Of a DNA stretch of 64,000 nucleotides, positions 33,917-43,889 are shown piece after piece (position 1 is the first letter of the stretch; the number at the start of each line of letters is the position of its first letter). The notes under the pieces were generated by a model. That model did no database searches. It was not told where the DNA came from and worked only from the letters and a program-made list of their open reading frames with translations. This DNA comes from Oscillospiraceae bacterium (lineage in GTDB: Bacteria > Bacillota > Clostridia > Oscillospirales > Ruminococcaceae): the NCBI GenBank assembly GCA_009783695.1, contig WRCY01000001.1, forward strand, positions 62,001 to 126,000, read 5' to 3'. The position numbers were made by a program, and so were the translations under genes.

Positions 33917-34612
33917 TCATGTTTGCCAAATATCGGGAAATGTTTCTTTCTCGCGCATCGACCAAACTCCGTCCATACCTGCGATTACATGGTCGATGAG
34001 TTCTATGTCGACAATTTTTAAGAAATTATATAATTCCCGCGTTATGTCAACGTCCGGCTTTGAGGGCATACAGCTTCCGTAAGGGTGATTGTGCGCGATT
34101 ACAACGCGGTTTGAACAGGCTTTAAAAATCTTTTGCAAAAGCCCGCGCAGCGGCAGTTCAACCTTGCCGAAGTCACCCTCGCTCACTCTTTCGCTGTCAA
34201 TCAGATTCAGCTCGTTATCAAGAAAAACACATCGCACTTCCTCGTTCTCCGCATCAAGGAACATCGCGGCGCAGTAATTGTTGAGCACGAGTGTGTTATT
34301 TAACCCGAGGACAGAGCCTTTCCTTTCCATGATGTAATACTTCGCCAACATTCTGAAAAGGCAAATCATGCTCGCCGTATGCTCCTTAACACCGCTCACC
34401 GTGAGCAAATCCTCATAATCCGCACCGATTACGTCAACAAAGCTGCCGAAACGTTCGATTAAACTATGCGCGAGGTCGTTCGTATCGCCGAGCGGAATCG
34501 AGTAGTACAATAAAAACTCCAGCTTCTCATGCTCGGGAAAATCGTCAAGCCCGCTCGCAAGAAACTGTTCTTTCTTCCTCTGCCGGTGTCCGTGATGTCG
34601 GTGCTTTTTCAT
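33917..34612 (-). CDS. radC: RadC-family JAB/MPN domain protein
   Basis: 231 residues; a helix-hairpin-helix part ([16 protein letters not shown]) followed by a JAB1/MPN domain with the metal motif [14 protein letters not shown]. The RadC family is no longer considered a proven repair protein; function unsettled. The ATG overlaps the ilvD stop by four bases. Confidence 0.88.
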   Translation of the reverse strand: MKKHRHHGHRQRKKEQFLASGLDDFPEHEKLEFLLYYSIPLGDTNDLAHSLIERFGSFVDVIGADYEDLLTVSGVKEHTASMICLFRMLAKYYIMERKGSVLGLNNTLVLNNYCAAMFLDAENEEVRCVFLDNELNLIDSERVSEGDFGKVELPLRGLLQKIFKACSNRVVIAHNHPYGSCMPSKPDVDITRELYNFLKIVDIELIDHVIAGMDGVWSMREKETFPDIWQT

Positions 34613-36261
34613 TTAAAAATCGCTCCTATGTCCGCGCTCGTTGTTAATCTCATATAACGCCCCAGATATCCGCCGACATTGCTTGTTTTTAAGATTGTAT
34701 TTGCTTTTCTTTCGGTAATAACAGTTTCGTCTACTAATAATTCTAATTTCCTGTTAGGTATATCAATGCTTATTTTATCGCCGCTTTGAACATAGGCGAT
34801 GAGTCCTCCCGCCGCCGCTTCCGGTGCGATATGCCCGATTGCCGCCCCGCGTGAAGCACCGCTGAACCGCCCGTCGGTTATCAGCGCGACAGTGCCGTCC
34901 AAGCCCTTGCCGGCAATCGCCGCAGTAGGTGCGAGCATTTCCGGCATTCCGGGCCCGCCTTTGGGCCCCTCGTAGCGGATTACAACTATATCGCCCGCCG
35001 CAACCTCATCGTTCATTACAGCGTCAACAGCCGCCTGCTCGCCGTCGAAAACCTTTGCGGTTCCCGTAATGCACATCATCTCCGGGAGCACCGCGCCCTG
35101 CTTTACGACTGCGCCGTTCTCTGCCAGGTTGCCTTTTAAAATCGCGATTGCGCCGTCTTTGCGGAACGGGTTATCAAGCTTTCTTATAACTTGTCCGTCT
35201 GCGTCCCGCGCGCTTTTAACACGCTCTTTCTGCGTTCCCGAAACGGTTTTTTCATTTAAGTTCAGCAAATCTGCTTTGGATAACTCACGCATTACCGCTC
35301 CTATCCCGCCGGCTGCGTTCAAGTCCTCTATGAAAATCTCGCTCGCCGGATTAAGCTTGCAAAGCTGCGGAGTTTTACGTCCGATTTTATCTATATCGTC
35401 AAGCGTAAGCTCCACTCCCGCTTCCCGCGCAACTGCAAGAATGTGCAGAACCGTATTGCTCGACGCGCCGATTGCCATATCGACAGCCAGCGCGTTATCA
35501 AAATTCGCACACGTCATAATGTCACGGGCGCGGATATTTTTTTCAACAAGCTCCATAACCAGCTCGCCCGTTTCTTTCGCGAGCCGCCGTCTCGCCGCCG
35601 TAACGGCGGGCTCTGTGCCGTTAAAAGGAAGAGCTAAACCGATTGCTTCGGTGAGGCAGTTCATGCTGTTTGCTGTATACATTCCCGCGCAGGAGCCGCA
35701 GGTCGGGCATGAATTATTCTCGAACTCCGCCATGTCCGAATCGGTGAGAAGCTTGTTTTTATACTTGCCGATAGCTTCATACGACTCGACAAAGCCTATG
35801 CGCTTACCCGCAACCGTGCCCGCCAGCATAGGCCCGCCCGAAACAAAGACGGACGGCAGGTTCAGCCGTGCCGCCGCCATAAGCATACCCGGGACGATTT
35901 TATCGCAGTTCGGAATGAACACGGCTGCATCGAGCGGATGCGCCGTCAGCATGGTTTCAATCGAATCAGCAATCAGCTCCCGCGAACAAAGAGAATATCT
36001 CATGCCCTCGTGATTCATAGCCAAGCCGTCGCAGACGCCGATTGTAAAAAACTCGAACGGCACACCGCCCGCATTTCTTATGCCGTCCTTGACAGCGCGT
36101 GAAATCTCGTGCAAGTGCGTATGCCCGGGAACGTATTCGCTCGCCGCGCTGATTACGGCGATGAAAGGTTTTTTCATCTCGCTGTCGGTAATCCCGAGCG
36201 ACTTCAGCAGTGCGCGGTGCGGCAGGCGGCTTACGCCTTTTTTCATCTGATTGCTTCTCAT
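34609..36261 (-). CDS. ilvD: dihydroxy-acid dehydratase
   Basis: Third enzyme of valine/isoleucine synthesis, an Fe-S dehydratase. 550 residues: [76 protein letters not shown], and [19 protein letters not shown]. The cluster cysteines are present. Start at ATG 36261; the ATG four codons earlier is in frame and closer to the ribosome binding site. No other ilv gene lies near, and no T-box is visible. Confidence 0.95.
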   Translation of the reverse strand: MRSNQMKKGVSRLPHRALLKSLGITDSEMKKPFIAVISAASEYVPGHTHLHEISRAVKDGIRNAGGVPFEFFTIGVCDGLAMNHEGMRYSLCSRELIADSIETMLTAHPLDAAVFIPNCDKIVPGMLMAAARLNLPSVFVSGGPMLAGTVAGKRIGFVESYEAIGKYKNKLLTDSDMAEFENNSCPTCGSCAGMYTANSMNCLTEAIGLALPFNGTEPAVTAARRRLAKETGELVMELVEKNIRARDIMTCANFDNALAVDMAIGASSNTVLHILAVAREAGVELTLDDIDKIGRKTPQLCKLNPASEIFIEDLNAAGGIGAVMRELSKADLLNLNEKTVSGTQKERVKSARDADGQVIRKLDNPFRKDGAIAILKGNLAENGAVVKQGAVLPEMMCITGTAKVFDGEQAAVDAVMNDEVAAGDIVVIRYEGPKGGPGMPEMLAPTAAIAGKGLDGTVALITDGRFSGASRGAAIGHIAPEAAAGGLIAYVQSGDKISIDIPNRKLELLVDETVITERKANTILKTSNVGGYLGRYMRLTTSADIGAIFK

Positions 36262-36345
36262 AATTATTTTCATTAAGTCCTTTCTTCACAAATGAATCAT
36301 TAAAACAACATTTTCCCCGATTCAGCTGTTTTATTTTCAAACTTT
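36262..36345 (-). repeat. leader repeat copy before ilvD
   Basis: Core AATCGGGGAAAATG, stem with GTTTTAAT, then GTGAAGAAAGGACTT and ATGAAAATAATTATG, in-frame type. Confidence 0.75.
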
Positions 36346-36367
36346 CTCCCTTTTTATTAGTTTTCAA

Positions 36368-37693
36368 TTAATCTAATTTATAACTCATACACAACCTATT
36401 AGGAGGGTCGATAAAACCTATATCTATAATTAAATACCATTCGTCATAAAAGTTGGCATATATGACATCACCTGTTTCAGAGTTAAATACTGCCGGACCG
36501 AATTGTATGTTTCCCGGTAATGCTTCTGTTGAAAACTCTTCACCCGTTAAATATAAAATATGATATATTGCGCTTGTTCCGTCTCTAAATACAGATGTTA
36601 TCTCTTCCCCCATTGTAAAGTCCATACCCAAAAGCGCACGTATAATTTCTTCATGACCGGAAAATTTAATTATTGTGTAATCAGTAATCATGGCGTATAC
36701 TTCTTCTATGTACGGAAAGCCTGCTTCCTTTTCAGCATAGAGTAAAAGCAGTGGATTTATATCATAATTTTCAACAAAATATAATATGGTATATGCCCTT
36801 GTTATGTATTCGCGAGCCATTATACTACCGAAAGGATACCCCGGATGCAATTGTATGTTTACAGAATCATCAGACCATTTTTGAAATTGGTTGTTTTCAA
36901 TATACAACAAATCAGGATTGCCTAAAGAGTGGCAGAACTCGTGAATAATAGCTTGCTTAAATAAACTATAATCATCACAATTGGGTACCTTGGCATAAAC
37001 AGTTTGCAGAATACCGTCAGCGTCAGAAACAGAACCTCCGTACCACATAGTGCTGCTTATGGGTGAAAGAACAACCTTCATGTTATCATAATTAAATCCG
37101 TATTGCTCAAACCATTCAAAATTTATTTTACTATGAACATCATTAACGAATCTTTCTTTTTGTGCTATGTAATAATCCTCGTTTGATGTAAAAAAATTTC
37201 CGAAATCCGTATCTGCATAAAAATCATTTACCAACACTAAAAACTCCTCGGCTTGCTGCGGTGTCCAACTGGCAAGTCCTTCAATAAACAGTTCTTTGGT
37301 GTTTTCTGTCATGATAAATCCCGCATTTGTTTTTTCTAAATGGATGGCGAACTCCCAAGCCTGATAACCCCCAAAATTATTTTTATTTTTCATATATGAT
37401 ACAGCATGGTGATTTTTATATTCATTAAAAACCTCAAGCATATTATCTTGAAAATCTGTATCCATATCCGGTCTTTCTTCACGTCCGGCAAGCCGGAAAA
37501 TCAATGAAACCAACTCATAACGCTCATCGGCGAAATGATTAATAATCTGTACCGCCGCAGATTCCGGCTCAGGTGAAATTGACATTTCGTCTGATGCCAT
37601 ATTTGGATTAGTTACTTCCAGCTCACTTTCAGCACATCCCGCAAAGGATAAAACAATAGTAATGATTAAAAAGAATGATATTAAATTATTCAC
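36368..37693 (-). CDS. DUF4932-type lipoprotein, putative metallopeptidase
   Basis: 441 residues from a GTG start at 37693 (TAGGAG before it). Lipoprotein signal with lipobox SFAGC at residues 16-20. The motif IIHEFCHSLGN (about residue 248) is an HExxH zinc-peptidase signature as in the DUF4932 family. More A+T-rich codon use than its neighbours. Extracytoplasmic; substrate unknown. Confidence 0.8.
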   Translation of the reverse strand: MNNLISFFLIITIVLSFAGCAESELEVTNPNMASDEMSISPEPESAAVQIINHFADERYELVSLIFRLAGREERPDMDTDFQDNMLEVFNEYKNHHAVSYMKNKNNFGGYQAWEFAIHLEKTNAGFIMTENTKELFIEGLASWTPQQAEEFLVLVNDFYADTDFGNFFTSNEDYYIAQKERFVNDVHSKINFEWFEQYGFNYDNMKVVLSPISSTMWYGGSVSDADGILQTVYAKVPNCDDYSLFKQAIIHEFCHSLGNPDLLYIENNQFQKWSDDSVNIQLHPGYPFGSIMAREYITRAYTILYFVENYDINPLLLLYAEKEAGFPYIEEVYAMITDYTIIKFSGHEEIIRALLGMDFTMGEEITSVFRDGTSAIYHILYLTGEEFSTEALPGNIQFGPAVFNSETGDVIYANFYDEWYLIIDIGFIDPPNRLCMSYKLD

Positions 37694-37752
37694 TTTTAAA
37701 CTCCTAAAATTCTTTGTAATTTAATATGCGTTTTTTATATTTTATCATTATA

Positions 37753-38460
37753 TTAAAACGGATTCTTTTTAAACCAGCCCTGCTCTTCCCAATACTGCCT
37801 GTCCGCCGTGATGCCGGTTTCTTTTTTAAGCATGCCGCGGCGGAAGAAAATCATAAACCTTTGAATTAAATAAGGCGGGTGTTTCTTACCCGAAGCGACT
37901 TCCCTGTAAAATTTCCGCGCCGATTTTTTTAGTTTGCCCTCATATTTTGCCCTGCGCCTCCGTGGCATGGTTTCAAAGTCTATTGCCCACATCGTAATAC
38001 CCAGCGAACGAATCTTGTTTACTCCCCAATACTTTAAGTTTGTGATAATCGTTTTTATTGCCGCCCTTGTCCCCGCGCCCGCCGTCGTTGAAATCACGAA
38101 TGCTTTTTTGCTGAACATTTCCGGACGCGCCCTGTGCACGATGAACATAAAAGCATAATGGTCAAGGAATACTTTAACCGCACCCGTTTCATGCAAAGCA
38201 TAAACGGGCGTCGTGAAAATTATTGCATCGGCTTTCACTATCTCATCGAGAATCGGCAGTGTGTACTGCGAATGAGGGCATTTCTGCTCATGCTTATCAA
38301 GGCACGCAAAGCATCCCCTGCAAAACTCCGGCAAGTCCTGCGGCAGGAAAAACTCGGTAAACGTTACATCGCCGCACGTTGTCATTTCGTCTTTAAAAAT
38401 CTGCGTTGCGATATAGGTATTGCCCTTTCGGGGGCTGCCGTTGATTATAACTGTATTCAA
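37753..38460 (-). CDS. NAD(P)H-dependent FMN reductase / flavodoxin-like protein
   Basis: 235 residues. MNTVIINGSPRKGNTYIA is the flavodoxin-fold FMN site, CRGCFACLDKHEQKCPH a cysteine-rich loop typical of iron-sulfur flavoproteins, and FTTPVYALHETGAVKVFLDH the conserved central part. Starts with TTG (38458-38460) whose last two bases are shared with the TGA of the small upstream gene. Confidence 0.85.
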   Translation of the reverse strand: MNTVIINGSPRKGNTYIATQIFKDEMTTCGDVTFTEFFLPQDLPEFCRGCFACLDKHEQKCPHSQYTLPILDEIVKADAIIFTTPVYALHETGAVKVFLDHYAFMFIVHRARPEMFSKKAFVISTTAGAGTRAAIKTIITNLKYWGVNKIRSLGITMWAIDFETMPRRRRAKYEGKLKKSARKFYREVASGKKHPPYLIQRFMIFFRRGMLKKETGITADRQYWEEQGWFKKNPF

Positions 38461-38627
38461 TTTCTATTCCCCTTACTTCTGATGAAAAAAATAATTACCG
38501 CGACCAAAACGGCAGTAAGCACGATTCTTATGATAAAACTGAGCAGCGGTATGACAATCGCGCCCACTAAAAACCACGCCAAAGCCACAACAAGCACAAG
38601 TATTAATATGCTCATGAATTTTTGCAT
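38457..38627 (-). CDS. 56-residue membrane protein
   Basis: Found by translating the complement; too short for most ORF lists. Starts MQKFMSILILVLVVALAWF and has two hydrophobic segments separated by a short turn, ending FFIRSKGNRN. GGGAG stands seven bases before the ATG. Its TGA overlaps the TTG start of the FMN reductase (ATTGA), so the two are translationally coupled. Function unknown. Confidence 0.7.
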   Translation of the reverse strand: MQKFMSILILVLVVALAWFLVGAIVIPLLSFIIRIVLTAVLVAVIIFFIRSKGNRN

Positions 38628-38637
38628 GATTTACTCC

Positions 38638-39615
38638 CTAAATGTTAATTGTTAATTGTACATTGGCAAGCGCTGCGCCGATTATCCCCGCGTCGTTGCC
38701 GAGCTTGCAAATCAAAATCTCAGTGTTCTTCTCACTGTTTCGGGTGTAGATTTCTTTTGCAACCAGCCCGCGGAGCGGCACAAGCAGATAATCCCCCTCG
38801 TTGCAAACTCCGCCGCCTATACATAGGCAGTCGGGCTGAAAGGTATTAATAACGTTTGTAATCCCGCACGCGAGGTATTTTATATAATCGTCAACTACTT
38901 TTTTCCCTGCCGCGTCGCCCTGCCTGGCGGCGATGAACGCCGTACGTGCGCTGATTTTGCCGAGTTCCTGCGTAATGGCGTGCATTGCGCTTTCGGGGTT
39001 CTTTTCCATTGCCTGCGCGGTCATGCGGATAAGCCCCGTAGCTGATGAAAAAACCTCAAAGCAGCCGCTGCGTCCGCAGGTGCAGGCGGGACCATCAACG
39101 CTTATAACATTATGCCCGATTTCGCCACCTGCGAAGTTCTCGCCGCAGAAAACCTTGCCGTTAATTATAATCCCCGCGCCGACTCCCGTGCCGAGTGTAA
39201 TTACAACCGCACTGTTCAGCCCTTTTGCCGCGCCCGCAATAAACTCGCCGTAAGCCGCAGCGTTCGCGTCGTTTTCAAGAAAAGCGGGAAGCCCCGTACC
39301 TTTTTGCACATCTTCGGCTAAAGGCACGTTATGCCAGTTCAGGTTTCCCGAAAATTCAACCACGCCGGTACTTTTATTGCAGCTCCCGGGGCAGCCGAGC
39401 CCGACGCTCTGCGCAGCGTGTTCAAAACCGTCGCCCAAAACAATGCAAGCTTCATTCTGCACTTGCTTAATTATCTCTACTATATCAGTTAAGACCTCGC
39501 TGTATGCGCGCTCCCTGCCTGTTTTAACAGACTTTTTAAAAAGCAGCTCGCCTTCCCTGTTCACTGCTCCCGCGGAAATGTTAGTACCGCCTATATCAAC
39601 GCCTATATAATACAT
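38638..39615 (-). CDS. ROK-family glucokinase
   Basis: 325 residues. ATP-binding IGVDIGGTNISAGAV at the N terminus, ENDANAAAYGEF with the catalytic Asp, GTGVGAGIIINGK, and the ROK zinc site GHNVISVDGPACTCGRSGCFEVF. Likely glucokinase (glcK type); other hexoses cannot be excluded. The last codons (QLTINI) are written by a CAATTAA-type heptamer repeat, so the C terminus has been remodelled by a repeat. Confidence 0.9.
   Translation of the reverse strand: MYYIGVDIGGTNISAGAVNREGELLFKKSVKTGRERAYSEVLTDIVEIIKQVQNEACIVLGDGFEHAAQSVGLGCPGSCNKSTGVVEFSGNLNWHNVPLAEDVQKGTGLPAFLENDANAAAYGEFIAGAAKGLNSAVVITLGTGVGAGIIINGKVFCGENFAGGEIGHNVISVDGPACTCGRSGCFEVFSSATGLIRMTAQAMEKNPESAMHAITQELGKISARTAFIAARQGDAAGKKVVDDYIKYLACGITNVINTFQPDCLCIGGGVCNEGDYLLVPLRGLVAKEIYTRNSEKNTEILICKLGNDAGIIGAALANVQLTINI
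38640..38662. repeat. heptamer repeat at the ROK kinase 3' end
   Basis: TTAATTGTTAATTG on the plus strand, a variant of the AATTGTC array, lying inside coding sequence. Confidence 0.6.
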
Positions 39616-39626
39616 AGCTACCTCAA

Positions 39627-40280
39627 TTATTTAATTAAATTCTGTTCTTTTCTGCGTATGCAGTCCAGATACCCCGTCCCTATTCCGCCGATTAGATTGC
39701 CGGCGGCGACAACCCCGAGAATAGGCAGAAACCGCAGCTCAAAGCCTACTGCAAACGAATAATATGAAAAGAAGAAATAGTCAGCAACAATGTGCTCAGG
39801 CACGGTCAAGACGAAAGTGGCGATGAAAATAATCGACAGCCCGAGTGATGCGACTTTATTATCGGGGAACGATTTCACTGTAAGGCAGGCGCAGGCGACC
39901 AAAAATCCGCAGATGACTGCATATATGAACATGCTTATATAAGCGTCTTCAAGCCGCGCCGATACTATGCCTTTAAGGTTTTCGATTTTCGCTTCGCTGC
40001 CGAAGCGCGTAAGGCTCAGTATGCCGCCGTAAACTACGCAGCCTATGCCGTTGCCGATGAGCGCAATTAAAATATCCGATACCTTAAAGCCGTGTTCCTG
40101 CTTAAAGGCATAAAGCGCGAATACGCGCGTTACTAACATATTATGATACGATGAAACCATTAAAATTCCCGCCGCGAAGAAAATCGCCCCCGCAACGCCG
40201 TGCCCGATCGCAACGTAAGCGGTTGCGCCGATTGATATGTACATCCCGCACATCAACGAGCTGATTATTTTTTGCTTCAT
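39627..40280 (-). CDS. formate/nitrite transporter family protein
   Basis: 217 residues with six hydrophobic segments. SLMCGMYISIGATAYVAIGH and the C-terminal VAAGNLIGGIGTGYLD follow the FNT pattern (helix breaks near the NPA-like and GN.xGG positions). Diverged, so substrate (formate, nitrite, hydrosulfide) is open. The promoter lies inside the last codons of the regulator gene upstream. Confidence 0.78.
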   Translation of the reverse strand: MKQKIISSLMCGMYISIGATAYVAIGHGVAGAIFFAAGILMVSSYHNMLVTRVFALYAFKQEHGFKVSDILIALIGNGIGCVVYGGILSLTRFGSEAKIENLKGIVSARLEDAYISMFIYAVICGFLVACACLTVKSFPDNKVASLGLSIIFIATFVLTVPEHIVADYFFFSYYSFAVGFELRFLPILGVVAAGNLIGGIGTGYLDCIRRKEQNLIK

Positions 40281-40311
40281 AATTACTTTAGCTAAAATCC
40301 TTTCTTTTTAT

Positions 40312-40392
40312 AGTTGATTACACGCTTACAGCGCGAGCGATAAGCTTTGCCTATCGGAAAAACCGCAATGCGGTTTTCAAGTCAATCAACTA
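40312..40392 (-). repeat. hairpin-cluster leader before the FNT gene
   Basis: Perfect 11-base inverted ends TATAGTTGATT/AATCAACTATA with inner stems AACCGC/GCGGTT and GCGCGAGCG-type. Begins at the predicted transcription start. Confidence 0.85.
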
Positions 40393-41580
40393 TATAACAT
40401 ATTTAAAATCAATATCAAGCAGGAAATCCGTGTTCTTGCTCCGGTAGCAGTTTGCTATTCTGTTCACCACTACCTTGCCTGTGTTTTCACAGGCAGACGA
40501 AAGCATAAGCATGTACTGCATTAAACTGTACCTCGCGAAAACATCGCTCTTTCTCAGCGAGTGCGAAACACAGTCGTGAAGCCGCTTCATCTCGTTAATA
40601 GTTTTTTTGGAGTCAACCTGCTCGCCTTTAGGGTCTTTAATAGTAATCAGACAGATTTGAACCCTTTGCCCGCTACGTGCGGCGTCGCGCATCTTAAGCC
40701 TGTATATGTTCTTGAAAACCTCAAGCTCGCAGAAAAAAGCCCCGCTTTCCGTTTCACTGCTGTCCTCTTTCAGTTTCTGCTGTATGATTTTAATGCTGTC
40801 CTCGGAACCCGTATCAGTGTCAATTGTTTCCTTGTAAAGCTCTTTCAGCTCGGGAACGGGATTCACGCCGAGCTCGTTGTATAATACGTGCATTACATAT
40901 TTATAATGTTTCTTCGCGGCGTCGCGGTCGCCGAGCGCGGCAAGCGCTTTAATCAAAAATACATGGATTCCCTGGTCGGCGTTCTCTATCAGCAGGGCCC
41001 TGCGGCAGATATTAATAAGCTCCGCATAATGCTTATGCCTGTAAAGCGCGTCCATAAGCCTGTGAACCACCCGCAGATAAATAGAATGATAATAAACCCT
41101 AATCGGTATAACCCATTTTTCATCGCCGGAATTCCTGAGATACCTCCCGCGGTACATCTCAAACGCTTCCTTGATGAAAAGGATTTGCTCCTTCTCCGAA
41201 ATATCACTGCGCTGGGACTGCTTGTAATTCTTCTCAAACTGCACGGCGTCAACGGAGTACTCAAGCGAATCGTTAAAGGCGTATGTACCGGCAAAGCTCA
41301 CAATGAGCTCCTGCCGAACAGGCAGCTCTAAAGCGTCCAGGGCGCCGCGAAGCCTGTGCAGCTGCGTTTTCAGCGCACCGGTAGGGTTCCCGATTTCCTC
41401 CCCGTTCCATAAAACCCTGATGAGTTCCTCCTGCGTGACGTTCCTGTCCATAAAAGCGCACAGGTACTTAAGCAGCGTCCACATTTTCTTTGAACGTCTG
41501 TCTTTTTCCGCCAAAACCTTTCCTCCGCAGGCCACGGAGAACTCGCCTAAAGTAGTAATGATTATCGGCTGCATATACAT
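40390..41580 (-). CDS. SARP-like transcription regulator with BTAD domain
   Basis: 396 residues. N-terminal winged helix of the OmpR/SARP type (ITTLGEFSVACGGKVL, KMWTLLKYLCAF, QEELIRVLW, LKTQLHRLRGAL), then a BTAD helical repeat domain (AFEMYRGRYL to YNELGVNPVPELKELY). The last 110 residues (RVQICLITIKD, FARYSLMQYMLMLSS) resemble a degenerate GGDEF-type nucleotide cyclase fold without the catalytic motif. Targets unknown. GGGAGG before the ATG. Confidence 0.82.
   Translation of the reverse strand: MYMQPIIITTLGEFSVACGGKVLAEKDRRSKKMWTLLKYLCAFMDRNVTQEELIRVLWNGEEIGNPTGALKTQLHRLRGALDALELPVRQELIVSFAGTYAFNDSLEYSVDAVQFEKNYKQSQRSDISEKEQILFIKEAFEMYRGRYLRNSGDEKWVIPIRVYYHSIYLRVVHRLMDALYRHKHYAELINICRRALLIENADQGIHVFLIKALAALGDRDAAKKHYKYVMHVLYNELGVNPVPELKELYKETIDTDTGSEDSIKIIQQKLKEDSSETESGAFFCELEVFKNIYRLKMRDAARSGQRVQICLITIKDPKGEQVDSKKTINEMKRLHDCVSHSLRKSDVFARYSLMQYMLMLSSACENTGKVVVNRIANCYRSKNTDFLLDIDFKYVI
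40391..40418 (-). promoter_or_regulatory. promoter of the FNT gene inside the regulator gene end
   Basis: TTGATA (40413-40418), 16-base spacer, TATATA (40391-40396) on the minus strand, in the last codons of the SARP-like gene. Confidence 0.6.
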
Positions 41581-41631
41581 TACCTCCCGTTTAAATCGGT
41601 TTAGGTTTCACATACTAATCCTTGATTAATA

Positions 41632-42513
41632 TTAAAAATGTATAAACTCCTCGTTATCTTTATTGAGTTCAATTGACTGAATGGTTTTATTCCTGTCTTT
41701 TGTGCGGGTGATTGTAAAAATCATTGTCTTGACAGGTTCGATTTCGTACTCGATTCCGGCGATGAACTGCGGGTTGGGCGCGATGTATTCAACTATAACC
41801 CGATAGCTGTCGCCCGTGCTCGTAATCTCAGAAACACGCGGCGAGAATGTGAAGAACGGCGGGTTCTCCGGCACTGTATATGATTTTGTTTCAGCTTCGT
41901 ACAGGAACGGCGTGACGATGTTGCCCGAGCTCATGTGCATTATATCAAAGCCTGAGCCGAAAATGCTCCGCGCCGCCATCTCAACATCGTTTTCGGGTAT
42001 TGATATAGTCGCCATTCCGCGGTCGTAGTTAGACTTATCGCCCGTAAGTATAATCTGCCAGACAGCCGACGAAATAATAACCGAAGCCGGCATGTTCTCC
42101 GCACCGCTGAATTCGGGCGGGTCGTTAATCACAACCGGAAACAAAAACAGTTCAAATTCCTCTTTAAGCGCGGTTTGATTGGTAATATCAAATGCGAGCT
42201 CCCTAAATGTCGAAACAACCGAAAGCATACCCATGATTGCAAGCCAGAAGACGACTAACCCGAATACGAGAAAAAAGCGGTACTTGACCGGTCTTTTTTC
42301 CCTGTCGTGGTATTTTTCTGCCTGCGGCTTCTCCTCGTGCACCTCGCTGACCTCGTCTGCGTCCACCTCATGCTCGAGCGCATGGCTGAGATTGCCCACG
42401 AGCGAGGTTATAACCCTATGCTGCGGTTTTTGCTCCTTAGGCTCTTTGGGAACAGCAGGTTTCTTTTCGCGCTCCGGCTTTTTTTTACGTTCCGGTTTTT
42501 TTTCTTTTTCCAT
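41632..42513 (-). CDS. single-pass membrane protein with charged N terminus
   Basis: 293 residues: about 80 strongly charged residues (KEKKPERKKKPEREKK, then an acidic part), one membrane helix (FFLVFGLVVFWLAIMGML), and an extracellular beta-rich domain with NPPFFTFSPRVSEITSTGDS. No family recognised. Start at ATG 42513; an in-frame ATG stands four codons earlier in the leader repeat. Confidence 0.65.
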   Translation of the reverse strand: MEKEKKPERKKKPEREKKPAVPKEPKEQKPQHRVITSLVGNLSHALEHEVDADEVSEVHEEKPQAEKYHDREKRPVKYRFFLVFGLVVFWLAIMGMLSVVSTFRELAFDITNQTALKEEFELFLFPVVINDPPEFSGAENMPASVIISSAVWQIILTGDKSNYDRGMATISIPENDVEMAARSIFGSGFDIMHMSSGNIVTPFLYEAETKSYTVPENPPFFTFSPRVSEITSTGDSYRVIVEYIAPNPQFIAGIEYEIEPVKTMIFTITRTKDRNKTIQSIELNKDNEEFIHF

Positions 42514-42598
42514 ATTTATTTTCATTATTTCCTTTCTTCACAAACGGTTTATGAAAATAACGTTTCCCCGATTAATATATTTTGTTTTAAACTTTTAA
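42514..42598 (-). repeat. leader repeat copy before 41632-42513
   Basis: Core AATCGGGGAAACG, GTGAAGAAAGGAAAT and ATGAAAATAAATATG, in-frame type. Confidence 0.75.
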
Positions 42599-42653
42599 TA
42601 ATGCTTCCATAATATCAATAAATCATGGAATTTATTTTCCTAACGGTAAATTT

Positions 42654-43850
42654 TTAACCTCTTATTTGTCCGCTGCCGCTGATTAAATACTTATACGACG
42701 TGAGCTCGCGCAGACCGAGGGGGCCGCGTGCGTGCAGCTTTTGATTGGAAATCCCGATTTCCGCACCGAGCCCGAAGACGTTTCCGTCCGAGAAGCGGGT
42801 AGAAACATTGACGTACACCGCCGCCGCGTCGACTTCCTGCTGAAACTTATGCGCGTTATTATAATCCTGCGTAACTATGCACTCGCTGTGCCGCGTGCCG
42901 TATTTATTGATATGCGCGATTGCCTCGTCTATATTTTTCACCGTCTTTGCCGAAATAATATAATCCAAAAACTCAACGTCATAGTCGCCGTGCCTTATCT
43001 CCACCTTATCCCCCCATAATGCCGCAAGCCTCATGAAGAATTCATCAGCGAGCTTCTCGTGGACTATGACAGTTTCAATCGAGTTGCATACCGACGGACG
43101 CTGGGTTTTCGCGTTATCGGCGATATTTAACGCCATTTCAAGACACGCGCTCTCGTCCACGTAAAGATGGCAAATTCCCTCGCCCGTCTGAATCACCGGC
43201 ACCGTGGAGTTCTCCACCACGGAGCGAATCAGCCCTGCCCCGCCCCTCGGAATCAGCACGTCGATATACCCGCTCAGCTTCATCATTTCTGCAGCCATTT
43301 CGCGGCTTGTATCCTCCACCAAAAGCACTGCATCAGCCGGAATTGCGCTGCTTTCGAGCGCTTTTCTCATGAACGCGGCAAGACACTTGCTTGAATGAAT
43401 CGCATCGCTCCCACCGCGCAGAATACAAACGTTGCCCGACTTCAAGCACAGCGCCGCCGCGTCGACAGTGACATTCGGGCGCGATTCGTAAATCACGCCG
43501 ATAACGCCGAGCGGAACCCGCTTTTTCACAATCGTAAAGCCGTCGCGGGCTTCACAGCCGCCGAGCACTTCGCCAATCGGGTCGGAAAGTGCGGCGATTT
43601 CCATTACGCTGTCGCTTATACCTTTAATCCGCGCTTCCGTAAGCGCCAAGCGGTCGATGAAAGCTTTCGTCTTGCCGTTCTTTTCAGCGTTTTCTAAGTC
43701 TTTTTTATTCTCGGCGATTATCAGCGCGGCGTTCTCTGTCAGCATTTTGGCGACAGCCGCAAGCGCGTTGTTTTTCTGCTCGGCTGTAATGCTTCTTATT
43801 GCACTCTCCGCGGCTTTAGCGCGTATGCCGAGGTCTTGAATGTAGCTCAT
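42654..43850 (-). CDS. proA: glutamate-5-semialdehyde dehydrogenase (gamma-glutamyl phosphate reductase)
   Basis: Second enzyme of proline synthesis, 398 residues. VPLGVIGVIYESRPNVT, CLKSGNVCILRGGSDA, PRGGAGLIRSV and the catalytic cysteine in TQRPSVCNSIETV are present. It follows proB with one unknown gene between. Confidence 0.96.
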   Translation of the reverse strand: MSYIQDLGIRAKAAESAIRSITAEQKNNALAAVAKMLTENAALIIAENKKDLENAEKNGKTKAFIDRLALTEARIKGISDSVMEIAALSDPIGEVLGGCEARDGFTIVKKRVPLGVIGVIYESRPNVTVDAAALCLKSGNVCILRGGSDAIHSSKCLAAFMRKALESSAIPADAVLLVEDTSREMAAEMMKLSGYIDVLIPRGGAGLIRSVVENSTVPVIQTGEGICHLYVDESACLEMALNIADNAKTQRPSVCNSIETVIVHEKLADEFFMRLAALWGDKVEIRHGDYDVEFLDYIISAKTVKNIDEAIAHINKYGTRHSECIVTQDYNNAHKFQQEVDAAAVYVNVSTRFSDGNVFGLGAEIGISNQKLHARGPLGLRELTSYKYLISGSGQIRG

Positions 43851-43889
43851 GGTTTCTCCTTTGTTTAGCTTGAACTGTAGATAATGCTT

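Noticed and set aside
36262..36367. T-box or attenuator before ilvD
   Set aside because: The region holds only the ordinary leader repeat; no terminator/antiterminator pair.
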